Assembly (NCBI RefSeq): GCF_051020985.1
Contig: NC_135001.1
Span: 11,897,896-11,961,895, forward strand
Direction of reading: 5' to 3'
DNA from: Nomia melanderi
Taxonomy: Eukaryota; Arthropoda; Insecta; Hymenoptera; Halictidae
Length of the DNA: 64,000 nt
In this document: positions 33,274 to 44,680 of the stretch, piece by piece
Layout of the letters: each line of letters starts with the position of its first letter
How positions within the stretch are numbered: position 1 is the first letter of the stretch
Position numbers and translations under genes: made by a program
Notes under the pieces: generated by a model
What the model was told of the DNA's origin: nothing
The model's input: the letters and a program-made list of their open reading frames with translations, nothing else
The model's database searches: none

Positions 33274-35838
33274 TTAGGTGGCGGTAAGCGTTTCCAAGAT
33301 ATCCTCGGGTGTCTTGTTCAGTTTGCAAAAGTTTTCCCAATGTTCCTTAGGTACCGTCCATTTGAGGAATATTTCGAGATTTCCAGTGAGCGTTTCAAGT
33401 TCGGTGAGACCGTCGCGCGCGATCGGATCCTTGCCGGCGGACAGTAAAGAGTCTCGAAGCACTTCGTCGATTAATCGTTTGCCAAAGCCGAGTTCGTCGA
33501 GACGCTCTTGCTTGCTGATTCTCTTAAGTAGAACTGCCAGCAACAATCTCATCCTCTCGACGGACATCGTTCTGTATTTGGAGGAGGGTTGGGTGGTCTG
33601 GGTGGTTTGGATGGTCGGCGTAGTCGGTGGGATCGACGCGGTCTGCAGCGGTGGCAGTGGCGTGGGTTTTTCGAGGATGTCGTCGAAGAACGCGTTCGCG
33701 CCGGGTCTACCGTCCGGATTGCTCGAATCGAGTTCGGAATGACAAGTCTTCTCGTGGCACTCGAGATCGTTTTTGATCCTGAAGAAGCTTTTGCAACGTT
33801 TGCAAGCGTACGGCTCGGTTCGTCCGTGGATGCACTTCATGTGCTTTTTCCAGTGGGGTAGCTGAGTGAAGCCGGCGTTGCATTCGGCGCACTTGAACGG
33901 TCTCTCCCCGGTGTGTCTTCTGGTGTGCAGCTTGAGCGCCGTCGAATGCGCGAACGCCTGCCAGCAGACCAAACATCTGAACGGTCTCTGGCCCGAATGC
34001 GTTCTCTGATGGACGGTCAGCTGAGACTTTTGCGCGAATCTCTGGCCGCAAGTGGCGCATCCGTGGGGCCGGTCTCGCGCGTGCGTCCTCATGTGCTGGG
34101 GCAGATGACCCTTGAACGTTTTGTTACAGATCACGCAGAGGAACGACTTCACGTCCCTGTGAAGGCATTCCAAGTGTTTTTTCAACGCGTCCCGCCGTAC
34201 GAACGCCCGTCCGCAAATCTCGCACTTGTGATCCTTTTGGCCGTTGTGACGTTTCACGTGGAGCGCGAGGTTCGCGGCGCAGGTGAACGTGCCCGAGCAC
34301 AGGCCGCAACGATACGGCTTTACCTGGCTGTGAGTGCGCCGGTGCTGCACCAACTGTCCGCCCCTCGCGAAACTCTTGTCGCATTCCGGACATTTGTACG
34401 GTTTAAACCCCGTGTGAGTTCTTACGTGAAGCTTCAATCTCTCCTTCAGTGGAAACTCTTTGCCGCACTCGTCGCATTTGAATATCGGTCCCGCTCCGTG
34501 CACTATCTTGTAATGGTTGCGCAAGCCTCCACTGCCTTTGAACCGCGACTCGCACACCACGCAGCAATATTTCTTTTCCTCCTGTCCGTTGCCGTTATTG
34601 TTGCCGTTTTCGCTTTCGTTTTCGTTACCGAAAACGCTTCCCCTTCTATTCCCGTTGTCCGGGTCGTTCGTCGAGGACGATCGACGAGTCTCGTTTCTTC
34701 CCGCCGTTTCATCTCCTTCCGAAACGCGGTTTCGACTTGCGTTCTCACCTTCGGCGTTGTCATCGTTGTACTCGTGTTTGCTCGACGAAGAAACGTCGAT
34801 CTTGGAGGCTGGTATCAAAGAGCCGGAGCAAATCTCTGCCACCTTGTCCGGATTTGATCGCAACACGTTGTTGTTCTCGCTTTCGAGAAAATAATTGGCC
34901 GTTAGAACGGCCTCAATGTCGAAACTCGGACGTTTTCCATTCGGATCGCAACCGTGATCGAAACCACGGTCGAACAACGAACCGTCGGTGCTCGACGAGT
35001 AATCGTTCCCGTAGATTCGATTCGCGACTTTGTCGTGCACTGGGTCGAGCGCCGCGTTCAAATCCAAAGAATCCCGACGGAACGCGTAAATTTCCGCGGT
35101 GAAATCCTTGTTCTCGTTGAACGTCGGATGTGCCGGATAAGTCTGATACGTCTGATACGTCGGATACGCATCTTCTTCTTGGCCGAATACCGAAAAAACG
35201 AACGTCTTTTCGTTTCTACGCTCGCTTCCTTCCACAGTTCGATCGCGCGCTGATTCGCCGCCGTTATTCCCTTTGCTCTTCTTTTCGTTCTGTTCGCCCG
35301 TTTGGACTAATCCAACCCCGAAACCTTCGATTCTTCCCTTTTTCGGGCAATTTGCGAGAACCGTCTCGTTGCTCCTCCTCGTAATGTCCCTTCGCTTTCG
35401 CCGAATCGTCGCGATTCCTTCGCCTTTTTCTTTCCTCTCCGTTACCGATTTTTCCACTCGAGCAGATCTCTTTCCGTTTTCCCGTTTTCCTCGATCTCCT
35501 ATTTTTTCGCGAGAAGCAAAGTTTCGCAGATGAAATTCCCGTTCGTTCTCGTTGCGATCACCGGCATCGAAGCGCCGAAGAGCTTTCAAAGCATCCGTTG
35601 TCGCGTTCGCGTTTCCATTCCCGTTCGAACGAACGACGCCGCTTATCTTTGCGTTACCGTCACTACCGGCGTTGCCATCACCACCACTGACGGAGTTCGC
35701 AAAGATTCCGTTTTCCCTGATCCTCGACTGCTTTACCGGCAACAGTTCCGTCAATTCAACTTCCTCCTGTGTTGATTCGGCCCCGGAAGTCGCAGTCGCA
35801 CGACTCGAGCCGCTTTCTCGCGTATCGACGATCGCCAT
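33274..35838 (-). CDS. C2H2 zinc-finger protein with ten fingers (single exon)
   Basis: One uninterrupted 2565-nt frame encodes 854 aa from the ATG at 35838 (MAIVDTRESG). The frame is open for three more codons upstream, but without an ATG. The first 415 residues are low-complexity, rich in Asn, Gly, Glu and Arg. About ten C2H2 fingers follow (roughly 415-699), most joined by linkers such as HTGERPF, HSGQRPF and HTGFKPY, indicating a sequence-specific DNA-binding protein in the nucleus. The sixth finger (CVICNKTFKGHLPQHMRTH) is two residues short between the second Cys and first His. The C-terminal 90 residues form a non-finger region (MRLLLAVLLKRISKQERLDE, then LEIFLKWTVPKEHWENFCKL) that may be a protein-interaction module. 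I do not recognise a specific orthologue. Absence of introns contrasts with all other genes here. Confidence 0.85.
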   Translation of the reverse strand: MAIVDTRESGSSRATATSGAESTQEEVELTELLPVKQSRIRENGIFANSVSGGDGNAGSDGNAKISGVVRSNGNGNANATTDALKALRRFDAGDRNENEREFHLRNFASREKIGDRGKRENGKRSARVEKSVTERKEKGEGIATIRRKRRDITRRSNETVLANCPKKGRIEGFGVGLVQTGEQNEKKSKGNNGGESARDRTVEGSERRNEKTFVFSVFGQEEDAYPTYQTYQTYPAHPTFNENKDFTAEIYAFRRDSLDLNAALDPVHDKVANRIYGNDYSSSTDGSLFDRGFDHGCDPNGKRPSFDIEAVLTANYFLESENNNVLRSNPDKVAEICSGSLIPASKIDVSSSSKHEYNDDNAEGENASRNRVSEGDETAGRNETRRSSSTNDPDNGNRRGSVFGNENESENGNNNGNGQEEKKYCCVVCESRFKGSGGLRNHYKIVHGAGPIFKCDECGKEFPLKERLKLHVRTHTGFKPYKCPECDKSFARGGQLVQHRRTHSQVKPYRCGLCSGTFTCAANLALHVKRHNGQKDHKCEICGRAFVRRDALKKHLECLHRDVKSFLCVICNKTFKGHLPQHMRTHARDRPHGCATCGQRFAQKSQLTVHQRTHSGQRPFRCLVCWQAFAHSTALKLHTRRHTGERPFKCAECNAGFTQLPHWKKHMKCIHGRTEPYACKRCKSFFRIKNDLECHEKTCHSELDSSNPDGRPGANAFFDDILEKPTPLPPLQTASIPPTTPTIQTTQTTQPSSKYRTMSVERMRLLLAVLLKRISKQERLDELGFGKRLIDEVLRDSLLSAGKDPIARDGLTELETLTGNLEIFLKWTVPKEHWENFCKLNKTPEDILETLTAT

Positions 35839-36684
35839 TCGGCTCACCGTTTAGTCGCCGGCATCGAAAAATCCATGGAATTACTTACGGGATGCGTACC
35901 GAACGAACGGATCGACGGAACGGAGAGTTGCTGGTCGGCAAAGGCGCGTTTGTAACTCGACCACGGTTGCTTATCGGACTCTTATCTTTTCGACGGAAAA
36001 GCCGCCGTCTCCGTCTCTTTCTTCCGTAGCGTCGCGCGGCCCGGTCTATCGGTCTCTCGATTGGATACTCGACGCAACCCGCGACGGGCGAACGCTTCTA
36101 TGATATCGATTTCTTATTCGCCGCTTCGGGCGAATTTATCTCGCGGCTCGCGTCGCGCCTTCCTTCCCGCGAGCTATCGGCGAAAATCATTAACGCGGCT
36201 AGAGTTTTTCGATGGACGCGTGACTCGCGATTCGATCGGCAACACGGCAAGAACGAACGCGGGGGAACGGTGCTGGAGCGTAATCGAGCCGATCGTTTCG
36301 TCGGATTTTTATAGGGGTTTCGACAGGGTCGCGGAACCTTCGTGTCAATTACGTCGACGTACGCTCATCGAAAACCATCTCCGACCGAAGGTGGCGCTCC
36401 GATTGCTGGACAGTTCGTGCACGCGTTCGAATCACCGAGAACGGAAAGATGGAATGTACCGGAAGTGGTGAGACGGCGACGGCGTCGACTCTGTAAACGC
36501 GTCCCGGTAGGTTAGGATCTGACGTTTCGTTCTAAGAGTTGCTCACAAGCCTCTTCAACTAGAACGAAACAGTCGCTTATTCGAGGTCGGCGCTCGCCCG
36601 AATTTCTCGAATTGCCCGGCCGTCAAAGAATTCGGTCGTCGCGTTACGATTTGGTCGTCGTCGAGTTACGGTGCCTTGCGGATC

Positions 36685-36830
36685 AAGTCGGATAGGATCT
36701 GATCGGTTCGGTTCGGATCGGATCGGATCGATTCGACTTAATTCGAATCGGATCGAAGAGGATCGAAGCGAAGCGAAGCGGAACGAAACGAAACGAAAGC
36801 TAACGGAATGAAACTGAACGGAACGTAACG
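36685..36830. repeat. Degenerate GGATC / GAAGC / GAAAC pentamer tract
   Basis: Successive five-base words (GGTTC, GGATC, GAAGC, GAAAC) repeat with gradual change of unit over about 145 bp. It lies about 0.9 kb upstream of the zinc-finger start codon. Confidence 0.7.
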
Positions 36831-38529
36831 GAACGACGTTGCTCGACGCCCGGAGCTCGGAGCTCGGCGCTCGTCGCCGCGACGATCGACCGACTGCGAA
36901 AGCTTCTTCTCCGCGACGATACGTCGCTTCCTCGACGGCGATTGCGCGCCTTTTTCCACGCAAGCGCAATTCGTGGTCGATATCGCTCTGATTTTCCACC
37001 CTTCTCTTCACCCCTCTCGCCGCCCTCTGTCGCCCCACTCGACACCCCTGCGAGTGTATTCCGTCGAGCCGGACCGTCGGTACACCCCCTCGTTCCAGCG
37101 AAAGCTTCGGCGAAGGCCTCGGCAAATATTTCGACGATTGTTTCTGCGAATATTTCTTTTCGTTCTCTACCATCGGTACAAAGCTGGTCCCATGATTTTT
37201 TCCCGTCCATCGTCATTGTTGAGGCTCCGATCGTCCCGTCGGGTCATCTTAATAACTACCTGGGGCCGCGTCTTCCGGTCTTAAACGACCACGACTTCGT
37301 TGCACGCGTATGCTCTCCTTTCCTTCGAAGGTTATTACTCGTTCGCGAAACAACGAACGTTGTTCGCGCGACCGTTGGATCGCAAACACCGACGCGGCGA
37401 CCCAGCATGCATCGAAATTACCGGTCGGACAGCGCTTCGCTCGTGCCGCGCGTGAACTCCTCTGGTCATAGATTCCCCGTTTCGTCTCGTTTGCTTTGGT
37501 TTTGTTTCGTTTCGAAAACGATGCGCGCTTCTGTAGATTTTTCGCCGTCAACCGAGCCAGCAGCTTGGACAACGATTTCTTTGGCTATGTGTTTGCTTTA
37601 GTAATTTCGACGCGACGAAAACGCGATCGTCGTACCGGAGGATGCGAATCGTATCGGACAAGTTCCTCTATTGCTCTACTTTTCCGAGATACGGAGAATA
37701 GTATAGTAATACACGAAACAACGGAGGGAACGATTCGTGATACAATTTGCTCGCGTATCGCGCTTCCATGACTACGCTTCGACGTTCGGGGCGAGTTTCG
37801 AGTCAATCCTACAATCTCCTCTTATCTCAGTCGCGTCGTAATTTCTGCTGAAAAGAGTCTCTTTCTTACTTGACTAGACTGTGTTTCAGACGAAACCGAG
37901 AATGAGAACGAAGACGAGTACTCCCTTCGGTCGTTCGGCTAAAAGTTCGGAGGGGACTCCCTCGAAAATGATACGCGACGTCCGCGGATACGAGTTTGCT
38001 CTGGTCTGAATTAATATACTTGTGTTAGTAGCTTTAACCTTTTCCCTTCTGCGAACCACCCTCTCGATTAGTGAAAAGCCAAGAACCCGCCACCATCTGA
38101 AAGAAACGAGAAATACCGAAGGCATTTCTTTGAGCTGTTTATCGCTTCGCCTACCCATAAGCACGCCCTTTGCGCCGCGCCGCGTTTTTTATCCCGCGAG
38201 CCATCCATCGACATAGGCGACGCGACGTCGAGGGTCGCCGCCGAGCGTTTACTAGAAAATGGAAATACGTTGAGCGGACCGAGTCCGAAGCTCGTCTCCT
38301 TTCGTCGATCGATTAATCGCTTTTCAACCAGTACGCTCGAGAAACAAATACCAAGGAATTCTATCGGAACGCGGCGATACAAATTCGACCAAGGATGCAA
38401 TCCGATAGGGTTACGCTATATCGATTCGCTTTTCATTTATTCTCGGTTCTTTTCTATGATTCCACCGTAAATCATTTCCACAAGCTTTCATTCGCGAAAT
38501 GATGAAAGAAGAAAAGAGACGGAAATTAA

Positions 38530-38746
38530 CACTAGAACTACCAGCTGGGTCAAAATCACCAATTGCTGATTTCTTCTTTTAGAATGATTGCAAACGTACA
38601 GATGCTTGTTTAAGAAATGATTAAACAAGTTTATTTAGTAATACCTAAACTGAAGTATAAACCAATTGAAATGTTAATAAATCCACTCGTGTAGTTTTTA
38701 TAAGGACATTTTCAAAAGACGATTTAAGTGCTGGGTACTACTACCG
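38530..38746 (+). mobile_element. piggyBac-type MITE, copy 2 (217 bp), TTAA-flanked
   Basis: It starts CACTAGAACTACCAGC and is flanked by TTAA on both sides. Its right inverted end is diverged (TACTACTACCG). It is the same length as the copy at 18386-18602 and aligns with that copy's reverse complement along its length. Shared blocks include GATTTCTTCTTTTA, TATAAACCAATTGAAA and TTAATAAAT. It has no coding capacity. Confidence 0.85.
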
Positions 38747-41299
38747 TTAACACGTTGGGTGCCATGGGGGTCACCGGTGACGTCAACCAAATCGAATTAT
38801 TATCATTTATTCGATTAAACGATGATTATTTGAAAACTTTTCTACATTACAAGTAACACTACCTACTGCAGTGACATTCGACAAGATAAACCTGCTATAA
38901 TAATAACGCAATTCGATTACATAACTCGGTATACCATTATTTTCATTTTATATATTTTTCTCGGCAAAATCGTGCAACGCTCGGTGTGTTACAGAGCAAG
39001 AGAGAAAAGTAAAGAGGATGGGCGAGTGCGCGCGCTATTCGCTCGACTCGCCAAACGAAAATCGAAGCAATCGTTTCACGTGGATTCTTGCTCGCGTGGA
39101 GCGTGGAGGAAGAAAAGAAAAGGGAGCTCGAATATACGGACGCAAGCACGCGTATCGTGCGCGCTCTCTCTCTCCCCCCCTCTCACGCTCTTCAGAGCTC
39201 GCGGTCTGGTTTTCTGTCGCGACGAATCGCGACGAGATGCGATCGCGCGCGATCGGACGCGAGCACTCGCGAAGAGAAACGACTGGGCACGAGGAAACAT
39301 GATAGGACGAGACGAGACGAGACGAATCGCGGACGAAACGCGAACGAAACAGGACACGACACACGTTTGTGCGCATTGAACTTCCCAGTCTCGAAAGAGG
39401 ATGGCTCGCGAGTATCGCGAGATTTCATCGGTCGGGCAGTGCGAATTTCCCGCCAGTTCGTTGCACCCCATCGGTCACGAACACGAAGCGGGAACGCATT
39501 TACGCCAAGTACCCATCGTTAAAGAAATTTCTACTCACCAGAAACGGAGCGGTTCGAAATTTTAGCTATCTCGGCCACGAAGAGATTTGCTCGCGAAGCG
39601 TTCGCTGAACCCTACCCCCGTATCGCCATCTTCGAACCATGCTCGACTCCGCCGATGAAACCAACCAGCCGACTAGAGAGACGAAACACGATTCTCAATG
39701 AACCAACGTGCGATGCGTTTCCGTTAGATGGGGCGAGAAACGGAGTCGCACGATCAACCTTTCCCAAGCTCGCTTTCAGAGTTTCTAGATACTCTTCGAA
39801 GCCGGACCGAAAGCGTGCGTTTCTTTGAAATCTCGTAAGTACAACCTGTTCTTTTCTGTCGTGAGGTTCGTAACATTCCTGCAACGCGACTTTCCTGTAA
39901 ACATAAACGGTTTGCGCGTCGCGTGTACGAGTACAGCGCCACGCTCGAGAGAATCTTTTCGTAAGAGACCCATGCCTTCGGTCGACATGGTAGTTCCCTT
40001 CTCGAAACGTGCTCAGCCACGCCCGACCGCTTCATTCGCGACAACGCCAGTCAGAACCGTATCTACGAGTTAGGTATTTACGGTGATACGAAGTTTACGA
40101 GAAAGAGTAGAGAAATTAACGCGTGCGCGTTATACCGCTGTCGTGTAAGTGTAAGTATTTACCTTCGGGGATCGCGTACTCCACTGTCCGCGTATTGTAC
40201 GGAATTCACCTCGGATTCGCCATGCACGATTTTCCATTGTTTAAAAATCACCGGTAGCGAAAGAATCGCTGCAATCCACGTTTTTCCTGGTACTTCCGAG
40301 TGATTTTTTTTAGATAGCAGAGATTCCAACCGCGTGTAGGGTATTGCGATACAGCACGATACGGGTACCTTTTGTATTTATATTTGTATTCGTCGGATTG
40401 ATAGTCGCGTTCATGGTTTCGATATATATATATATATATATACATACTATGTATGTATTATGTTATGCCTCTGCTTCGAATCGTTCGCTCGATGAGCGCG
40501 CAAATTCGGTGATTTCAATGCTTTTCTAAAAGCGACCCGCTCGTCGCGATTCAAAAGGACCGTCGCGACACGGATTCACGATTGTAGTAGGCTGAAGAAC
40601 TAAACGTCATTGGAGCTAACCTCTTCTAAAAGACAAAGGTCTCGGTTTCAATCGACCGCGAAAGACGAATCGTCGCGTAGCACTGTGGAACAAATTTTGA
40701 TCAATGTTAGTTTTTGCAATAGCCACTATGTAATTCTTATAGAGTTCCTTACCCTAAATACGAATCCGAAAACCAAATTGCTGGGTCAGGTCCAGTTTTC
40801 GAAAAAACTGGGATTTTGTAAAATCGGTCGAATTTTTCAGAAAACCAAGTGTTACGTGAAAATTAAAAACGATAGGCGGTTAAAATTTGTTGCAAAAAAT
40901 AAAGGAGACTTGCCCGATTACGTAGCTATAAAAATTTTGAATTTTGCGTATCATTAAATGTTTGTAAACGGTGACCAAAGTTTAAAAAAGATAGATGCGC
41001 GTACTTTGTATGCACTTCTGTTACATTTCTACGAAAAGTGGGTTGGCCAGCACGAATTTGCTGTGCACCATTGGATTCTGGAGACATTTCTGAAGAGGAA
41101 CCCCCCCGTGGGAAGCGTGACATCGGTTTTTCTTTCGGACAGGGTAAGAAAATGTCCGCGAACGGAACTTTCGCGCCACACGGCCATCGCTCGCCGGCCA
41201 CAGCTATGCAGGGCCGTGACTACGCGCTGTATATACCTGGACCCCGATCACTTCTTATATATATATATGGACCGTTTGTTTTGAAAGTGGTGTAAGTCC

Positions 41300-42660
41300 A
41301 TTTTTGAAAAAAATGAGATATCACGTAATTCATGCTTAATTTAATGTAAATTTTTTATGTATAATTAGTTCGTGTTTAATTTCTTAAAAAATTCCCACGT
41401 TTTATCCGGCTAAAATTGAAAGCAACTGACTATACATCCAATTTTTTCGACAAAATATGATTATGTACGTATATTATAATATAGTAATAATTATTAAACT
41501 CAATTATAAAGTACATAATAAATAAATAAACATTAAATATTGATAATTATATATGTTTATATAAAAAATTGTATATTTATATAGAATGGGTTACATTAAA
41601 TAGTATATAATGAATAATAATAATCATACAATAGATGCTAACATATAATAACAAGGAATTGTATAGTATGTCATAAGTTGATAAATATTAAGTATACAAG
41701 TACCTGACCGCGAACAAGTAATTAAACGGTTTCTGTCGCAGTATAAAATAGTGCTCTAAGAAAAAGGGGGTAAACATGGGTGAAAAATTGTTGTTGAATA
41801 ATAAACAGTAATATTTACCAAATATTATCGGGAAGTATAAGGAAATCATTTATGAAGTATTACAGTTGTGAGCAGTTTGTACTGAAATTTTTCAAGAAAA
41901 TATGGCAGTATGATGTAATGATATATAATAATAATAAATTATATAATAGATAATAAAGAAATAAATGATAAATATCTATAATCATATGTATTTATATACA
42001 AAATTGTATGTTTATATAGAGTGAGTTACATTACATAGTATAAAATATGATAAATAACAATAAGAATATTATAATACATCATTACTAACAATAATTAAGA
42101 AATAACAATCAATTATATAATATATAATAGGTCAATAAATATTTATTATAGAAAAACCCACGCGGTCGCGAACTGGTCTTCCAACGCTAAAAGAAGGGGC
42201 GAATTGGAAGAAAAAATTTATTTTTGTATAATAAACATAAACCTTTACCAAATACGATAGTGCTTGAAAGAAAGCCAGAACTCACCCTGAAGCGTATCAA
42301 AATCATTCATGAAGTATTATACTTGTAAGTAATATCACTAATTATAAATAACGCTTAAATATAAATAGTTACGAAATATTATGTAGAGCACAGTATATAT
42401 TTACCTGTAAAGCTTTCAGCCTGGTCAAAAATATACACAATTTTTTCGAAGCGTACAAAGCTATTTCAAAAAATTAGAAGACCAAATCGTGTCTAACGAA
42501 AACTCCAAACTTTCAGCAAACATTAAAAAAAAGAAAACTATTGGTACCTTATTCATTACACGTTTAACTGTTCCATAAAAAAAATTTTTTCAATTATGGT
42601 GAAATTTTTGAAATTGACTTTTGGCCGGCTAAAATTCACTTTTAGCCAAATCGGCCACTG
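41300..42660. other. AT-rich island in CpG-rich surroundings
   Basis: Base composition switches sharply to A+T with almost no CpG for about 1.3 kb, then switches back near 42660. It contains two diverged tandem blocks (see repeat). Near-copies of the phrase CCGGCTAAAATT occur near both ends (about 41407 and 42628). No coding frame is supported. It may be an inserted degenerate element. Confidence 0.6.
41528..42335 (+). repeat. Diverged tandem duplication, period about 435-455 bp
   Basis: Blocks starting near 41528 and 41963 share, in the same order, TTGTATATTTATATAGA/TTGTATGTTTATATAGA, GTTACATTA, a GACCGCGAAC/GTCGCGAACT segment, AATAATAAACAG/TATAATAAACAT, TTTACCAAATA, and AATCATTTATGAAGTATTA versus AATCATTCATGAAGTATTA. 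Offset grows from about 435 to 455, so small indels have accumulated. Confidence 0.7.
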
Positions 42661-43099
42661 TGCGTCCTTAGATGCAATACAAGAAAAGCTTGGATCGATC
42701 GATTAATCGATACGAAATTTTAGCAATTGCAGCGACGAAATTTAAAATTTCGGAATCGTTGATTGCGCGAACGAAACGCAGCGACTGCCACGATGGGAAA
42801 ATCGAAGGCGCGAAACAGAACAGTCGAACGAGGATTTCGAAGTGCGAGGCAAAACGACGCCATGTTGCCGCATGAGCCGAGGAGCGACGAAAATAAACGA
42901 AGCCGGAATCGGGGAGCCGACGAGGTCGAGCTTGGAAACGAGTGTCAGTGCGGACGGTACGGAGAGCGTGATCGAGTCTAAGCGAGCAACGCGTTCGTTC
43001 GGATTTAGCCGATCGCGGTAAAGTTTTCCTCGGCTGTCATTCGGAACGACCCGCTCTCTCTTTCTTTCTCCCTGCTTCTTCCATTCCCCTCTTTCTTTA

Positions 43100-43215
43100 T
43101 CTTCCAACCTCTCTTTCTCTCTGCTGCACGCATTCTCTCACTCTCTCTCCCTCTCTCTCTGTCTTTGGTACACGCATACTCTCATTCTCTCTCTCTTTCT
43201 CTCTCCGCCTTCCTT
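43100..43215. repeat. CT-rich (TCTC)n tract
   Basis: Two blocks of TCTC repeats, separated by GTCTTTGGTACACGCATA-like sequence, form a long pyrimidine tract. Confidence 0.8.
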
Positions 43216-43448
43216 CCATCTACTATCTTGTTCTTGCTCTCGCTCTTTCCGCGTTTAAACCGTGACAACGTGGTTACTGGTCGATGGTCCTCGACTCGTG
43301 ATTCGAGAGTGACGCGTTTGCCGATACAGCGTCTCTTTTTCTCGCATACACTTTTCTTTCCTGCTGGTCATTATTCGTTCCCTTTTATTTTTTTCGTGTT
43401 TTTCTTGATCGGATCTTCGGCGTATTGTAACGCGTCGCATCGTACGTA

Positions 43449-43652
43449 CCGCGCTGTGCCGTGTCTTATCGTGTTGTGTCGTGTCGTGCTGTGCCGTACC
43501 GTACCGTACCGTACCGTACCGTACCGTACCGTACCGTACCGTGCTGTACCGTACCGTACCGTACCGTACCGTACCGTACCGCACCGTACCGTACCGCACC
43601 GTACCGTACCGTACCGTACCGTACCGTACCGCACCGTATCGTACTGTACCGT
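43449..43652. repeat. Pentanucleotide array (GTACC)n
   Basis: About 160 bp of almost pure GTACC from 43495, with occasional GCACC and GTGCT units. It is preceded by a decayed GTGTC/GTGCC version. All six frames are nearly open, giving false Tyr-Arg-Thr-Val-Pro repeats. Confidence 0.95.
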
Positions 43653-43960
43653 TCGGGTGCTCGGTACACTTGCTGCAGGCGCGCGTACCTATTCGACGAA
43701 AGACGTGGTCGACATAGATATATACCCATGACGCTGACAATGCTGACAACGTTGACAACGCCGACCGCTGACGTTTTGTTTTCGATCGACCGTGTCGCGT
43801 GTGCTTGCCACCAGTTGCGTGTTGCGTAACAGCGTTTTTACGACGGCTAGAGCCTCTCCTCTCGTGCCGGCGTGCTATTCGGGTTCGATAGTCGACACTG
43901 GACGCGACGCCACTGCATTTCTTCTTTTTTCCATTTTAACTGTTTTCTCGATTCTTGCGA

Positions 43961-44049
43961 TCGACTCGACCACTCGACCACTCGACCACTCGACCACACG
44001 ACTACTCGACTACTCGACTACTCGACGATTCAACGACTCGACCATTCGG
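43961..44049. repeat. 9-bp minisatellite (CGACCACTC)n
   Basis: CGACCACTC repeats, passing to CGACTACTC, about nine units, directly visible. Confidence 0.85.
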
Positions 44050-44480
44050 GTGAGTACGCTCCGTTTTTTGATCGCGTGAAAGTCGATGTTGCTCTCGGCC
44101 CTGTTGTCTTCGATGTATCGAACGACTGTACGTGTGAGTCGCGGCAACGTTCGAACGAAATCTAGCGGTCACGTTCCGTCGGGACGCGAGAGTAAGTTCG
44201 GCGTCGAATAAATGTCACGTTCGTTTCTTTCTGTTCGATTTACAAGCTTCGTCATTTTCACCGGGTATTCGACGAGTTCAATAGGCTTGAAATTCCACGG
44301 AATTCTCTTGGTTTGTTTACGAGTCGCGATACGCGTAATCGTGTCGTTCGACCCGCTACGAGAAAAATTCTTTGCATGTGTGTTAAAAAGGATCAAAGTC
44401 GCTTGGTCGTACCACAACTTGCACAATTCACCGCGACGCATGCGATTCAAACCGATCCGGAGTAAAGGGAATCGCCGCTT

Positions 44481-44680
44481 CGCCTCGCCTCTCCTCGCCT
44501 CGCCTCGCCTCAGCTGAGCTTGCCTCAGCTCAACTCATCTCAACTCAATTCAACTCAACACAAATCAACACAACTCAACACAACACAACTCAACACAACC
44601 CAACACAACTCAACACAACTCAATTCAACTCAATTCAACTCAACTCAACTCAACTCAACTCAACTCAACTCGCAACAACT
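44481..44680. repeat. Pentanucleotide array, (CGCCT)n grading into (CAACT)n
   Basis: CGCCT units change into CAACT, CAACA and back to CAACT over about 200 bp, keeping a five-base period. An encoded Gln/Leu/Asn/Ser/Thr repeat frame is an artefact. Confidence 0.95.

Noticed and set aside
33913..34857. 314-codon plus-strand open frame
   Set aside because: It is exactly antisense to the zinc-finger coding region and has no domain of its own; a CG-rich finger gene readily leaves the opposite strand open.
36942..37601. 219-codon plus-strand open frame
   Set aside because: Arg/Ser/Phe-rich, overlaps other frames on both strands, no recognisable domain; typical of stop-poor CpG-rich DNA.
43255..43758. 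Long Tyr-Gly-Thr-Val-Arg and Tyr-Arg-Thr-Val-Pro repeat proteins
   Set aside because: These are translations of the GTACC pentamer array, open in all frames.
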